From positions 1 to 64,000 of the forward strand of contig CANNZV010001862.1 of assembly GCA_947561585.1 (NCBI GenBank): DNA of 64,000 bases, written 5' to 3'. The translations under genes and the position numbers were made by a program. Shown here in pieces: positions 1-10,742 of this stretch; the stretch's first letter is position 1, and each line of letters begins with the position of its first letter. This stretch comes from Caprella mutica (taxonomy: Eukaryota; Arthropoda; Malacostraca; Amphipoda; Caprellidae). Under the pieces are notes generated by a model. That model saw only the letters and a list, made by a program, of their open reading frames with translations. It was not told the origin of the DNA and made no database searches.

Positions 1-204
1 CATGTCGGGAATATTTCCCTTTTGAAAATAATATTCTGGCAAAGTTGGTGGTTTTTTAGCTATTTATTCCTATGTTACCATTGATTTTCGGTGGATAATT
101 TGGGAAAATGTTGATGGATCAGCCAAATTAATGAAGATTTGTGGTGGATTTTTTTCAGCTGTTTGAAAAAGTCAGTGGGATTTTGTGCACCAAATACAGA
201 CTGG
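1..204 (+). mobile_element. Family F MITE (hAT-like), copy 1, left end cut by window
   Basis: This roughly 250-bp non-autonomous repeat recurs at 1382, 8739, 9350, 32337, 32591 and 34636. Shared landmarks are GGCAAAGTTGGTGGA near one end, a central stretch with TTGGTGGATCAGCCAAATTA, and the terminal CACCAAATACAGACTGG. The other end carries the inverted CAGACTGTATTTCATGG, so the element has imperfect terminal inverted repeats. Only the right part is in the window. Its hAT-like assignment rests on the 8-bp target duplications of other copies. Confidence 0.75.
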
Positions 205-1381
205 GTTCAGACCAGATTGTAGGAACTGGGAAACTGTTCTCCAAGAAATTATCTATTTTGGCTTCTGTTCTCAGTAAAATACATGTGAATTAAGGATTGT
301 TCGCACAAAAAATGTTAAAAATGTCTCATAAACTGGGGTTTGGGGGGCGGCACGCTCCCCGGGCCCCCGATACATATACCTAACTGATACGTTAAATCTA
401 TACCTTACTGATCTCAGCTAGAAAGTTTACAATAGTTACCACATAAAATTAAAATTATTACAGTTTTCTATGATAAATTTTATTTTCTATTCTAAGACTA
501 TTCCTAATTAAACATTTCAATCAAAGAAATTGAAAGAATGAAACTGTATAGTATAAACATTGGATTCTCAAGTAAGTACCGTCAGTCATAAATTTGATAG
601 CATACAATAATTATCAAATTCACTCCATATCATTAATCTTTGAAATTACTTATCTAATAAAATGAACAGTGGTGCGCCGTAATCTGGTGCGTCTTACTGT
701 GGTTCGCCGCTCAGCTTTTAGATATGTATCAAATTGTTCATAGAGAATCTGAGAATATCCCAATTACACCGTCACCATCAGATTCAGTCCATCACCATGT
801 ATCAGAGGCAATAATTGTAAGCCCATTTTTGAGCCAAAATTTCACCTAAATTCTGAGGCTCTGAGCCAAGCCAATTTGGCTCATATTTTGAATTTTTCAA
901 GCCAAAATAAACATGGGGGGAACCAATGATGGGAACATAGGAATTAATTCAAAAAGCCAATTAGACATATCTGAGTTTTGACCTATTGAAATATAAGCCA
1001 ATTAATTGGCTTTAACTGACATACTCTGTAACATGGTAATTATACCTAGTAATAGTATATCTCCCATACTCTGCAGACTGGAAAAATTGTCACTGGTTAA
1101 TTCAAAAATCCTTTAAATCCAATTTCTATATTTCAAGGCCTCAGTTGTCTCTGCATGAACTTCACAAATTCATGCTTTTTTTCTTTTGCAGACTGACTTG
1201 CTGCTTGCACCCCACTCTGGAAAGAGTGGTCTTTTCTGATGGATTAATCTCTCTGTTCAGTCTGTTGGAGTTTAGCAAAACTTAAAATACAGTAATAAAT
1301 TAATAGGAACTGTTCAATCTGCAGCATTTAGCCTCGAAAATATATCTGTTAACCTAAGGTATTTTCCAGAGTGGCTTGCAC
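205..1381. other. Non-coding, upstream of NAA60-type gene
   Basis: I see no gene here. Positions about 225-312 match the inverted sequence at 9828-9915 (both contain TTTTGGCTTCTG and GGATTGTTCGCAC or their complements), so this is a second, poorly bounded repeat. A short GC-rich stem-like block sits at 343-372. From 830 to 1016 the word GAGCCAA/AGCCAATT recurs in both orientations, ending in the palindrome AAGCCAATTAATTGGCTT, possibly a degraded foldback repeat. Confidence 0.4.
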
Positions 1382-1587
1382 CCCACACTGTATTTCATGG
1401 TCAATTCCACCGACTTGTCGTTGGATATTTAGCTATCTATTCCTATGTTACCCTTAATTTTTGGTGGAAAAATGGGTAAAATGTTGGTGGATCAGCCAAA
1501 TTACTGGAATTTTATGGTGGAGTTTTTCAGCTTTTTCAAAATGTCAGTGGAATTTTGGAAGTTACCACATGCACCAAATACAGACTG
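1382..1587 (+). mobile_element. Family F MITE (hAT-like), copy 2, with 8-bp target duplication
   Basis: This copy runs from CCCACACTGTATTTCATGG to CACCAAATACAGACTG. It is flanked on both sides by GCTTGCAC (1374-1381 and 1588-1595), an 8-bp target duplication as expected for hAT-type transposition. There is no coding capacity beyond a chance 60-codon frame. Confidence 0.8.
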
Positions 1588-1691
1588 GCTTGCACCCCAT
1601 GTTCCAGAGTTGAAGAGTTCAGAGTAGCTAAATGAGTTATGAGAGATGCTCAGAAAATTCTGACTAATTTTCTATTATTGATTTATCCCCC

Positions 1692-1897
1692 TAAAGGTAT
1701 GTTTCGTATGCAGCAATTGTTGCGATCATCGCTCAACGCCCAGCAACAATAGCTGAGTACAAGTACACTGCTATTCCTATGAAGCTGTTTTCCAATGAGC
1801 AATTGTCGCTGAGCACTATCTTAGTGTATTCTTATTGCTGAGCGATCATCCTTGAGCAATGACCGCAATACTTGCTGCATGCAAAACGAACCTTAAA
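1692..1897. mobile_element. Family A MITE, copy 1
   Basis: The terminal inverted repeats read AAGGTATGTTTCGTATGCAG on the left and, inverted, AAGGTTCGTTTTGCATGCAG on the right. The flanks read TAA on each side, compatible with the 3-bp TWA duplication of PIF/Harbinger-type elements, though this is inference. A second copy lies at 56481-56692 and shares the interior motif GCGATCATC. The element sits about 120 bp upstream of the first coding exon of the NAA60-type gene, so it could lie in the promoter or 5' UTR. Confidence 0.75.
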
Positions 1898-2021
1898 TAG
1901 CTATTTAATATTTTCATGTTTTTAACAGGTACTAGCATACTTCCTTCTAAATAAAACTATTTATTAATTGTTGAAATTTATTATGTAGCTAGTGAAAAAA
2001 TAATAAGAATATTCTTTTTCA

Positions 2022-5000
2022 ATGGCAACATCCATTAGAAACAAATCTGTTAATTTACCAGAGATAACACTTCGATTCCTGAGAGAAGATGATTTATTCC
2101 AGGTGAGGTAATTTAAGAACTCACAAGAGGCAAAATCTTTTTAATATCACAATTAAACTAGTATGAATTGTGAATAATCTTCTGTCTTCATCATGCAGTT
2201 TGCTTGTAGCTTTATTATATATGTATATGAAAATTTAGATAAATTGTTCAAAAACGAGTTATGTAACTGCTGAAGAAATAGTGCTAGCTATTTACTACTG
2301 TGAATTTATACCTCATATCTCTTGATATTATACTGTCAATACTTTACATTTCATCAAAAACTAGAAATCCATTTAATCCTGGATCATATCTTTAATCAAC
2401 TCTTTGTGTTACTAATAATTATGAAGAATTTTTTTTCTCCTAGGTTCAAGAGCTGTGTAGAGATTGGTTTCCAATTGAGTACCCAGACTTCTGGTATGAG
2501 TCAATCACAGCAACATCTTTCTACTATGCCTTAGCTGCTTTCCACAATGACGTCATAGTGGGACTATTAGTGGCTCAAACCATGTCTATTTACAATATAA
2601 ACACAGTTGTGAGTTGCTTGCAATTATTATTGTTGAATTCAAATGCTTACTAGAATATGACTTGTATAACTAGTTAATAAGTAAATTTGATGATGCACTA
2701 ATTATTATCCAATCACATAGCTAGCTAGTTAAATATTACTTCATGGATTGGTATTAAAATATTGATTTGTTGACATAATTCGTAATTAAAGTTGAATCTC
2801 ATACAATCTATCAAACTGAGTAGAATTTCGATTTTTTAATTTTGTGTTCAAACTATAAAAGAAAACAAATCAATATAGCTATGTGAATATTATCAAATCA
2901 TAAGTCAATGTTAATGTAGCTATCTTCTGATTTAGTTTCCTCAAATAGCTAACTATATTCCTGATGCTAGCATGTAAATTATGCTTTATTCATAAGAAAA
3001 ATTACTATATTAATTGATAGCTATAATATAATATAGCTAACTATATTCCAGACGCTAGCTTGTAAATTATGCTTCAAAGAAAATTACTATATTAATTTCT
3101 TTATTTAAACCTGCATCTGCTGCTTTCTAATCTTTGATTACTACTAAAGCACCCTTCCTAATCTCCCCAAGGACCGTAAGGTTTTAACAGCTACAGATCT
3201 GAAGGGCGGTAATGTTGGTTACATCCTAACTCTAGGAGTACGCAAAGAGTTTCGCTTGCAAGGGATTGCTTCAATGCTCTTAGATCAGTACATTGAACAT
3301 CTTAGAATAGACTACTCACATAAATGTTCATCCTATGTGAAAAAAGCTCAAGCTGGGAAGTCAGTGGATGGTAATACTTCTTCAAAACAGAAAACTAAAA
3401 ATATTTACGAGAACAGCAGCGAGAAATATTGTACAGAATCAAACGGTGACTCGAATAGTGAAGACTTGAATTCAGAAAGTGGTTATGATGATTCGAGCGT
3501 CAGTATCGATGTGGAAGAAGAGTCTTTTGACTCTAGGGAAACTAATCCACTTACGGCTGATTCTCTGTGTCCATCGGTATGGAGTTCCTACATAGTTGAG
3601 GTATGGATAGAATGTATATAATAGCTTGCTTTTTGATAATTTCTTATTATATTTATTTATGAAAAGGGTCAAGAATACCTTATAATGAGACTCAAAACAT
3701 TTTTAATACCTAGGAGTATTTTAAAATACTCTGTACAAAACAGCTCTGAAGTTGTTAAGTTTTATCTTCTAATTAAGGTCAGCTTCACACAAATCGCTTC
3801 TTAAAATGTGTTCACACTTCGGTTTTTTTATTGCTGAAGAAAAAATGTAATGTGACATTTCCTTCAGCAATAAAAATACATGTGCGAACACATTTTAAAA
3901 GGAGAGTTTTTTTCTGAGGTGTTTAAAAACGCAAGTGTGAAGCAGGCCTAAAATACTCTCACAATGATAAATCCTGCATATGTAATTAGTAACACAATAA
4001 GAATTGTTTTCCACATACCTTCAGACTGATATTAAACACAGCTGCATACTAGAGAGACTGCAGTGTCCAGAGTCAGATGTACTGGCATCTCGGCCAGTTT
4101 CTGCAGTAATGTTGCACGTACTCACCACCAATGAAGCTGCCATTCACTTTTATACCAAAAAGAAATTCAAGTGAGAACATTCTTCCTATTCATTAAAAAT
4201 GAGTTTAAGGTTGTTACTGGTGATAACTGTTATCGGTATGAATTTTGATCCTTATTCAAAACTGGTTCAATTAAAAGATTTATAATTTTTCAATATGGCT
4301 TTGTAATAGTTATGGGCTTGTGTAAGGCCCCCTTCACACTTGCATTTCTCAATGCCGCCTTTAAAAAAATGCTCATGGCAAAAAGTTTAGCTGCAATTGA
4401 TTTTAACAGAGCCCTTCACACTTGAGTTAGAAAAAAAAAGCTGGTAAAAAACAGCGCAAGAGTGAAAGGCTCCGTTAAAATCAATTGTAGCTAAACTTTT
4501 TGCCATTAGCATTTTTTTAAAGGTGGCGTTGAGAAACGCAAGTGTGAAGGGGGCCTAAATAGCTATACATACTTTATGGATTGTATTTTTTTAAATCCAT
4601 TTTCAAAAACTTTTAAAAATTTAGACATTTTATTTTGCATATTGCTAGTTTCAGGTAAGGAAGCTAGGCTATCATAAAATATTTTATTTCTTTCATCAAT
4701 TGATCTTCCAATTCGACAGTTTAATCTATAGCTATATCGTCTGAGCAATTACAAATGCTTTGTCCTGTTCTCAATCAATATTAACTAATTTGTGGTATGA
4801 TTACATTAAGATTCTAATTTTTATCTGATTGATATTAAGCTAACTGAAATAAAATCAAGCTTTCTCTAAACTTCAATCCATTTCAATTTCAGCCGGTTGT
4901 CCTTCTTGCCTCAGTTCTACACCATAAAAAACAGTCGAAGAGGTGGCTACTCATATGTCCGCTACATCAACGGCTCTTTCAGTGAACCTGTGAGGCCGGT

Positions 5001-5187
5001 GGTGCACGTGACTCATGCCCTCGGCCTCTTGAGTCACTACACAGAGTCACTGGTGGTGACTGCAAAGCAGTTCCTCTCCATAGGAAACTCATTCAGTCTC
5101 TCATACCTCCTGCAAAGTGTGACTAGTGTGCTAGGCAGAGTGATAGGGCTAGTGCACCGTAGAGACCATCTCCTGCCATTGAACTAA
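2022..5187 (+). CDS. NAA60: N-alpha-acetyltransferase 60 (NatF), 5 coding exons
   Basis: Coding exons are 2022-2102, 2444-2608, 3172-3600, 4025-4170 and 4893-5187, all with GT/AG borders and matching phases, giving 371 aa. NAA60 is the Golgi-anchored GNAT enzyme that acetylates N-termini of membrane proteins facing the cytosol. Recognisable blocks are DWFPIEYPD (about residue 34), the acetyl-CoA loop RLQGIA (about 111-116), HVLTTNEAAIHFY, and the C-terminal YVRYING block followed by hydrophobic and amphipathic stretches that fit the membrane anchor. The start ATG at 2022 directly precedes the family N-terminus. Vertebrate NAA60 is about 242 aa. The excess here is mostly a Ser/Asp/Glu-rich, probably disordered insert of roughly 100 residues in exon 3, between the acetyl-CoA helix and the HVLTTNEAA strand. 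The third intron holds two MITE-like foldbacks. Confidence 0.88.
3776..3951. mobile_element. Family B MITE, copy 1 (NAA60 intron 3)
   Basis: This is an inverted-repeat element. The left end contains GCTTCACAC and AAAATGTGTTCACAC. The right end reads GTGCGAACACATTTTAA and then CGCAAGTGTGAAGCAGGCC. The centre is a long imperfect hairpin around CTGAAG/CTTCAGC. A copy with the same inner block lies at 61564-61767. Confidence 0.7.
4325..4557. mobile_element. Family B-related MITE (NAA60 intron 3)
   Basis: Strong terminal inverted repeats begin AGGCCCCCTTCACACTTGC on the left and read GCAAGTGTGAAGGGGGCCT on the right. The arms pair for most of the element (for example AAAGTTTAGCTGCAATTGAT against ATCAATTGTAGCTAAACTTT), so it can form a hairpin of nearly 230 nt. 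The termini resemble family B but the interior differs, so it may be a subfamily. Confidence 0.75.
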
Positions 5188-7285
5188 GTGCCACCATAGC
5201 TACTTAAGTCTAATCAAATCTAGTCAGTATTTTTATTAGCTATTTATATATTCTTATTGTTGCTAGATATGTGTTAATGCAATGTTGAAGATTGATATTT
5301 TATCTCAATTTCATATAGCTAGCTACCAATTAATTTTATATAAACTATTATTGATGTGGAGAATAACTGTGCATCTTAATCATATAAAGCCCAAAGGGGG
5401 TCCATCTTGAAGCTGTCTGTGGTGAATGGAAGAGAAGGGAGGTGGTTTTCTTTGAGCCCCGAGCTGTTGTAATTTGGTTTATGTATTTTTTTCTACCTGT
5501 TTATCATTTTTTTAACTCTAAAATTGTAGTTTTAGAAGATAGCGCTAGGGTTATGCTCTTCCACTAAGAAGTCTTAGATTTTTGTGTTGGGTAGACTCGT
5601 ATTCTTCATTCACTATCACCTCTTCATTTTCCTCTTCCATCCATGAGTGCAGCCACCAGTAGCTGCTTGTGTCGCTTTCCGTCACATTCTTTGGTAAGTT
5701 ACTTCATTCATGGAGTAGCTTTCCTGCATCCATGAACATTGTCACCGACAGTGGTAAGTGACTTTACTCATGGAGCCAATTTCCTTTCTGACTGCTCCTT
5801 CCAGTCCCTTGTATTTCATTTACTTTAGACTTCAACAATTCGGTCTATGGTTCCGAAGCAGATGTTAAACCCCTACTAAAATTAATCATGTAAAGGTAGA
5901 TGCCACCTATTAAAGAACAGTTAGCTACTTACTTTCAATACTTCTGATACCGTTGTTTCATCTGTATTTTTCTCAGTATTTTTTATATCGATGTATTCAA
6001 AGTACCTGCATAAAAATTCCACTGTGTGTTATATTATAAACACGCACTTGTTTTCACCATAGGATTCTTCTGAAGATATTAGTAAAACTTTATCGGGAAA
6101 ATTATTTAGTTCAATTCACATACAGACATGTTAATTAATATATATACCGACATGTTTCAATATAATATCCTTTTTTAAATTTTTCAACTATGCATCAGTA
6201 CTATATTGTGATATATGTGTGTTAGTATTTATCTAAATAATTATTATATATGTTGACTTCAGTACAACTTTTATTCTCTATTTCAAAATAATTATCTATT
6301 TGTTAGCTATAGCTGTGTGTGTGCCACCGTGTGATTTATATGTGTACTATTTTTGGAAATATATTATTACTGCTAACTAATTTAAGTTTTCTTTTTCATG
6401 GAAGATGAAATAAATTTTATCAGTAAAATGTTGGTGATGGAGTGAAGGAAATAATGATTTTGCGTGAATATATATCGGCAATTTTCAATGGCTGTATTTT
6501 ACTGTACCCTAATTTAAACTCGTATATTTCAACAACTGTTTAAGGTAGCTACAGCTTTCTTTCAAGTATCCTTTTGTTTGTTGAAGCCTTCTCCAGCCAC
6601 AGTTAAATTTTCATAAATATTTATTCATTTTTGTGAATATTATAACGATTTTATTAATTGGTGAAAATAGCTTTGTGCAAATAGTCAGATAACAGACAAT
6701 GAAGTAAGTGTTCAAACATAAAAAATATCTTTATTAGACCACAACCTCATTTATAAAACGGATTTATTTCCTGGTTTTAAGAGTATTCATATAACTATAT
6801 ATTCCTTTAATAAAATATTGACAATCTGGAGAAATGTGTTTAATACAAAAATGAAGGCACAATTTTAAATTTCTTAAAATAAACACACTACTGAAATTAT
6901 TAGAATAGATTTACTTAGTTTAGTGTATAACTTCCCGAGGCTACATCTAGTTAGGCCTTCTTTTCGTTATATTGTAGGTTTTGTTAAGTTTGGCGCCCTA
7001 TTTCTTCAGCTTCCCTTTTTATCTTCCTTCTTCTTTCCTCTTCCTTCTGCCTTGCTATATCCATGAGTAAGCAGACTGACTGTCTAGGTCTCTTATCCAT
7101 GGATGTCTATTGCCATCCATGCGCTGGGTCGGCACTGTGGACTGTGGTAGCCGATTAATCGACCTAGTGCATGGAGCGTACTTTCACAGTCCTCTCTTCT
7201 ACGAGGCCTTCTTCTCTTCATGTCTCTTTGGATCACCTCGTAGTGGATAGGGATGACTTTTAAACCTCGAAAATAATAATAATTT
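5188..7285. other. Intergenic; one inverted-repeat remnant
   Basis: No gene recognised. Positions about 5395-5660 hold a weak inverted-repeat unit: GTGGTGAATGGAAGAG near 5420 is roughly complementary to CTCTTCCATCCATGAG near 5632. Related CCTCTTCCATCC and GGATGGAAGAG words recur near 45495, 51110 and 52075. The rest is AT-rich sequence without open frames of note. Confidence 0.35.
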
Positions 7286-7516
7286 AGTGTATCACTACTA
7301 CAAGGCCATCTATAGTGTATCAGGCCGGACCATTGCTTTGAACAGCTGATCGTTGAAATCATAACAAACGGCTACGCAGCCATTAATTTAGATAGGAATA
7401 AATAGAAAAAATCGGTTGGGCTCCCCTTTAATGGACTTATTTTATCAGTTACGAGATGAATTTCAATTTAAAAATTTTACAGTGTATTCATTGGAATCTC
7501 TGCTATATACTGGAAT
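7286..7516 (+). mobile_element. Family I repeat, copy 1
   Basis: This segment matches 16717-16942 on the opposite strand. Shared words include CACTACTACAAGGCCATC-like ends, TATAGTGTATCAGGCCGGAC, and TTACAGTGTATTCATT at the far end. I see no coding capacity. The superfamily is unknown and the boundaries are set only by where the two copies stop matching. Confidence 0.65.
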
Positions 7517-8484
7517 ATTTTTATTGAAGAAATTCTAGTTTTTAATAGTGAAAATCTTTAATTCCTCAAGTTTTTCCATAGTCCATACCTTAATCGGCTA
7601 ACTATTGATCACACTATCGTACCTACTGAAATACTAATATATGATTTACCCTAATTTATACTAGCTACCTACCATTGAGTTACAACACCAGTACCTAATT
7701 AAGTTCTACTATTGAAAAAGTACAATGATTAAAAAATATGACATAGCTATGGACTATGGAGTCTATGGTCTAACAATCCACTCCATTTATGATTTTTGTC
7801 TTGTCAAACTGTTGGTACCTAAATAGTGTTAGCCATGTAGTGTCACCATATTTAGTAAGCCTAAGGAAGGTGTACTTACTGTTTAATATAGTTTACTATA
7901 TAATCTTTATTTAATTAAACAATATACCTGAGTACCAACTGTCCATTATGAAATGGAGCCTGGTTGTCGGCTGCCAGGTACCTAATATAGCATGTCCAAA
8001 CTCGTCATTTTAACCAGTCAGCAGAATATGGGAGATATTTGGGATATTATCTGTATCTCTGAACAATTTTGAATTAATTCCTATATTTTTTCTCTAATTT
8101 TGCTACAAACAGAATAAGTTATCAACTTATCTCTAAGAACACTTAACCAGTTTTTGGGTCATTCTGGCTTTCTCAAATTCTCAGCCTTTCTGCAGAGCAG
8201 CAGACTGGCATTTTAATGACGAGTTTATGAGCCCTTTCCCCAGTCTGAAAAGAAAGTCTCCTATGACACAGGATTTTTCACAGAAATTGGGATTAGGTGA
8301 GAAATATCTATTTTCCAATTTTCTCCTATGGCCTATGCTACAAATTACAATGTTATTTTGGAGAGAATTTATGATAATTAGATCATTTTGCCATGATTTT
8401 AGAGAGAAATTTAGTGATTTTTGGAGAGAGCTGGAGAGACAAATGGACAGTTTATGTCTTATGAGCCATAGCATTTAACTTGGG
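7517..8484. other. Intergenic, no recognised feature
   Basis: This is AT-rich sequence. A pair of overlapping open frames of 83 and 97 codons at about 8181-8478 lies on opposite strands. Neither resembles a known protein, and I take them as chance. Confidence 0.4.
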
Positions 8485-8726
8485 TAGGGTCAAGCAGGTA
8501 AATTACGGCATACTGACTAACTGCGGCCTCTTCCCTCTTGCAACATAAACATCATGAATCCATATCACACATTAAAAACTTGAATTAATAAATTATAGCA
8601 TGTACTGCGCTTCTTTTGATAGCTATGCAACATTTTAATGTAATTTCGGTTCAGCATGTTTTAAAGACTCTTTTGAGAGGGCCGAAATTAAAAATTAAAG
8701 GGCTGCAATTTACCTGCATGACCCTA
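8485..8726. mobile_element. Family G MITE, copy 1
   Basis: The terminal inverted repeats are TAGGGTCAAGCAGGTAAATT on the left and AATTTACCTGCATGACCCTA on the right. The interior includes CACATTAAAAACTTGAATTA, which serves as the empty-site reference for the insertion in the copy at 33368. Other copies lie at 9117 and 15405. Confidence 0.8.
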
Positions 8727-8738
8727 GGCTGCTGACAT

Positions 8739-8975
8739 CCAGTTTGTATTTGGTGCACTGAACTCCTGACTTTTTCAATAAAAATAATAAATAGCTGCCA
8801 ACATTTTTCATCAATTTGTCTAGTCCAACATTTTTCCAGTTTCTCTGCCCAAAATTAATGGTAATATAGGAATTAATAGCTAAATATCCTCTGACATCAT
8901 TGCAGGAATTTTTTTATTAGAAAAATGGAATATCTCCCAATATATCAGTGGAATTTACCACCAAATACAATCTGG
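8739..8975 (-). mobile_element. Family F MITE (hAT-like), copy 3
   Basis: This is a reverse-orientation copy beginning CCAGTTTGTATTTGGTGCAC and ending ACCACCAAATACAATCTGG. It is flanked by GCTGACAT on both sides (8731-8738 and 8976-8983), an 8-bp target duplication. It abuts the family G copy at 8485-8726. Confidence 0.78.
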
Positions 8976-9116
8976 GCTGACATCACTCATCAGAAATGCA
9001 AATTGCAATGCAGAACAGTCCTAATTACCTATTTACTACCAATGTGATTGTGTCCAGTTTGCAGAATTTAGTAGGCAGGGCTGTAGGTATGAGGTATCAA
9101 GTATATCTACATCTAT

Positions 9117-9335
9117 CTTGGGTCACACAGGTAAATTGACATCACTTCTTCTATTTCTAATTGTGACTCTATTAAGAAAGTCTGAAAAACAGAAACTAGT
9201 TTATATTGAGTTGCTTTATATCATAAAAACTCAGTGTGTTCTAGATTGAAATGACAACTTTTTCCAGAAGAGGCAGTTAGTTATTTAGTTAAAAATAGTC
9301 TGTTAAAGTGCCGCAATTTACCTACCTGACCCTAC
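9117..9335. mobile_element. Family G MITE, copy 2 (diverged)
   Basis: The ends read GGGTCACACAGGTAAATTG and CCGCAATTTACCTACCTGAC. The interior is strongly diverged from the copy at 8485. Confidence 0.65.
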
Positions 9336-9349
9336 AAAATTTTGTCTCT

Positions 9350-9568
9350 GAATTTCATTTTAAAGGACACATCATGCAATTTTTACCCCTTTGAAATAAT
9401 ATTCTTGCAAAGTCGGTGGATTTTTATTTACTCACTCGGATCATTCCTATGTTAAATTTTTTTCCAGTGGATAAATTGGGGAAATATTGGTGGATCAGTC
9501 AAACTATTTGGATTTTTTCAGCATTTCGAAAAAGTCACTGGGATTTTGTGCACCAAATACAGACTGGC
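9350..9568 (+). mobile_element. Family F MITE (hAT-like), copy 4
   Basis: This copy shares GCAAAGTCGGTGGATTTTT, TTGGTGGATCAGTCAAAC and the terminal CACCAAATACAGACTGG with the other family F copies. It lacks a clear left terminus, so it may be truncated. Confidence 0.72.
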
Positions 9569-10742
9569 CAGTATATGATGTGCATGTGTATCTATTTACT
9601 AGAGACTATAGCAAAATTGAAATTATATCTTTCTAATTTGATTTTTTTTAATTATCCTGACCATGTTTCTAAGTATGGTAGGAATGACACCAGTGTAGTG
9701 AGAAAATGAATTGGTCTCAAAGCTAGCTGAATCCAGATTGCTACATTCAAGATATAAGAAAGAGAAATTTTGTTTTCAAGTTAAGCTTTCCCATTTGTGA
9801 CCTTAAGATATAAGTAATTTTTAATATTTTCTGTGCGAACAATCCTTAATTTTCTCCCTCGTGTATTTAACTGAGATCAGAAGCCAAAATAGGTAATTTC
9901 TTGGAGATCACTTTACCTGTTTCTGCAGTCTAGTTCGAAATTAGCCAGCGAGATATTTTACTTTAATATTCTCCTTGGAATGTCTTCAGCTGACTGTTCA
10001 CCAAAATAGCAACCTTGACAGACCAGGACAGTGAACCATAATTAATCATCTTTCATGAATTAGTTACTTAGGTACCATAAATTTTATGTGTTTTAATTAA
10101 TCAAATTAAATGAATCCTCTCATTACCTATATTTAATAGTTTAAAAAATCTATCACTGTTATGGTTATTTTTAGGTAGAAATCATCAATAAATTGGGTTT
10201 AAGTAATCTAAGAAAAATTTGGCTCAACATTAACTTGGGTACCTATTGTCTTAACTACACAAAATTCAGTCACAGTATAAATTAAGCAGAGATATTGCTA
10301 CATTGTTCTGGGTGTGTACTGGCTCTGATTAAGAAATTTAGAGATTGCATTAACCTCTAATATTAATTTTCTAAATATATCATTTCAGATTCTAACATAT
10401 TATTTACCAGTTAAATATTGTTTAAGTATTCACAGTAGCTACCTAACCTGGAAAAGAAGAAGAACTCATTTCTGTAAAGGTGAGCTATAAGTTAGCTACC
10501 ATTGACTTTTATCAAATTATCAATTTACATTATTTCCACCTATGGTTTTAGATTACTAAATAAGTAAATAGTAAATGATAGATTTGTCTTTGTTAAATCA
10601 AATGTAGCTGACTAGCTTCAGCTATATAATGATCTATTTTTATTTAATATTCAATCAGTAAAATTTTAGTTAGCATAGACTATTATCAAATAGACTTATT
10701 TTTGTAGGTTCCTCTGTTAATATGTTAAAAAATTGTTTTCAG
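9569..10742. other. Region upstream of the THAP transposase
   Basis: No terminal inverted repeat for the transposase was found here. A possible untranslated exon ends near 10479, where AAAG is followed by GTGAGC. The strong acceptor TTGTTTTCAG ends at 10742, immediately before the transposase ATG, so a 5' intron is plausible. Positions 9828-9915 are the inverted partner of 225-312. Confidence 0.4.

Noticed and set aside
8181..8478. Overlapping sense and antisense frames of 97 and 83 codons
   Set aside because: No recognisable domain, no splice context, and both strands open equally; most likely chance.
10722..10742. ATG at 10722 as the transposase start
   Set aside because: It adds seven residues before the THAP finger and is directly followed by a strong splice acceptor ending at 10742. 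ATG 10743 gives the usual MxxxC THAP beginning.
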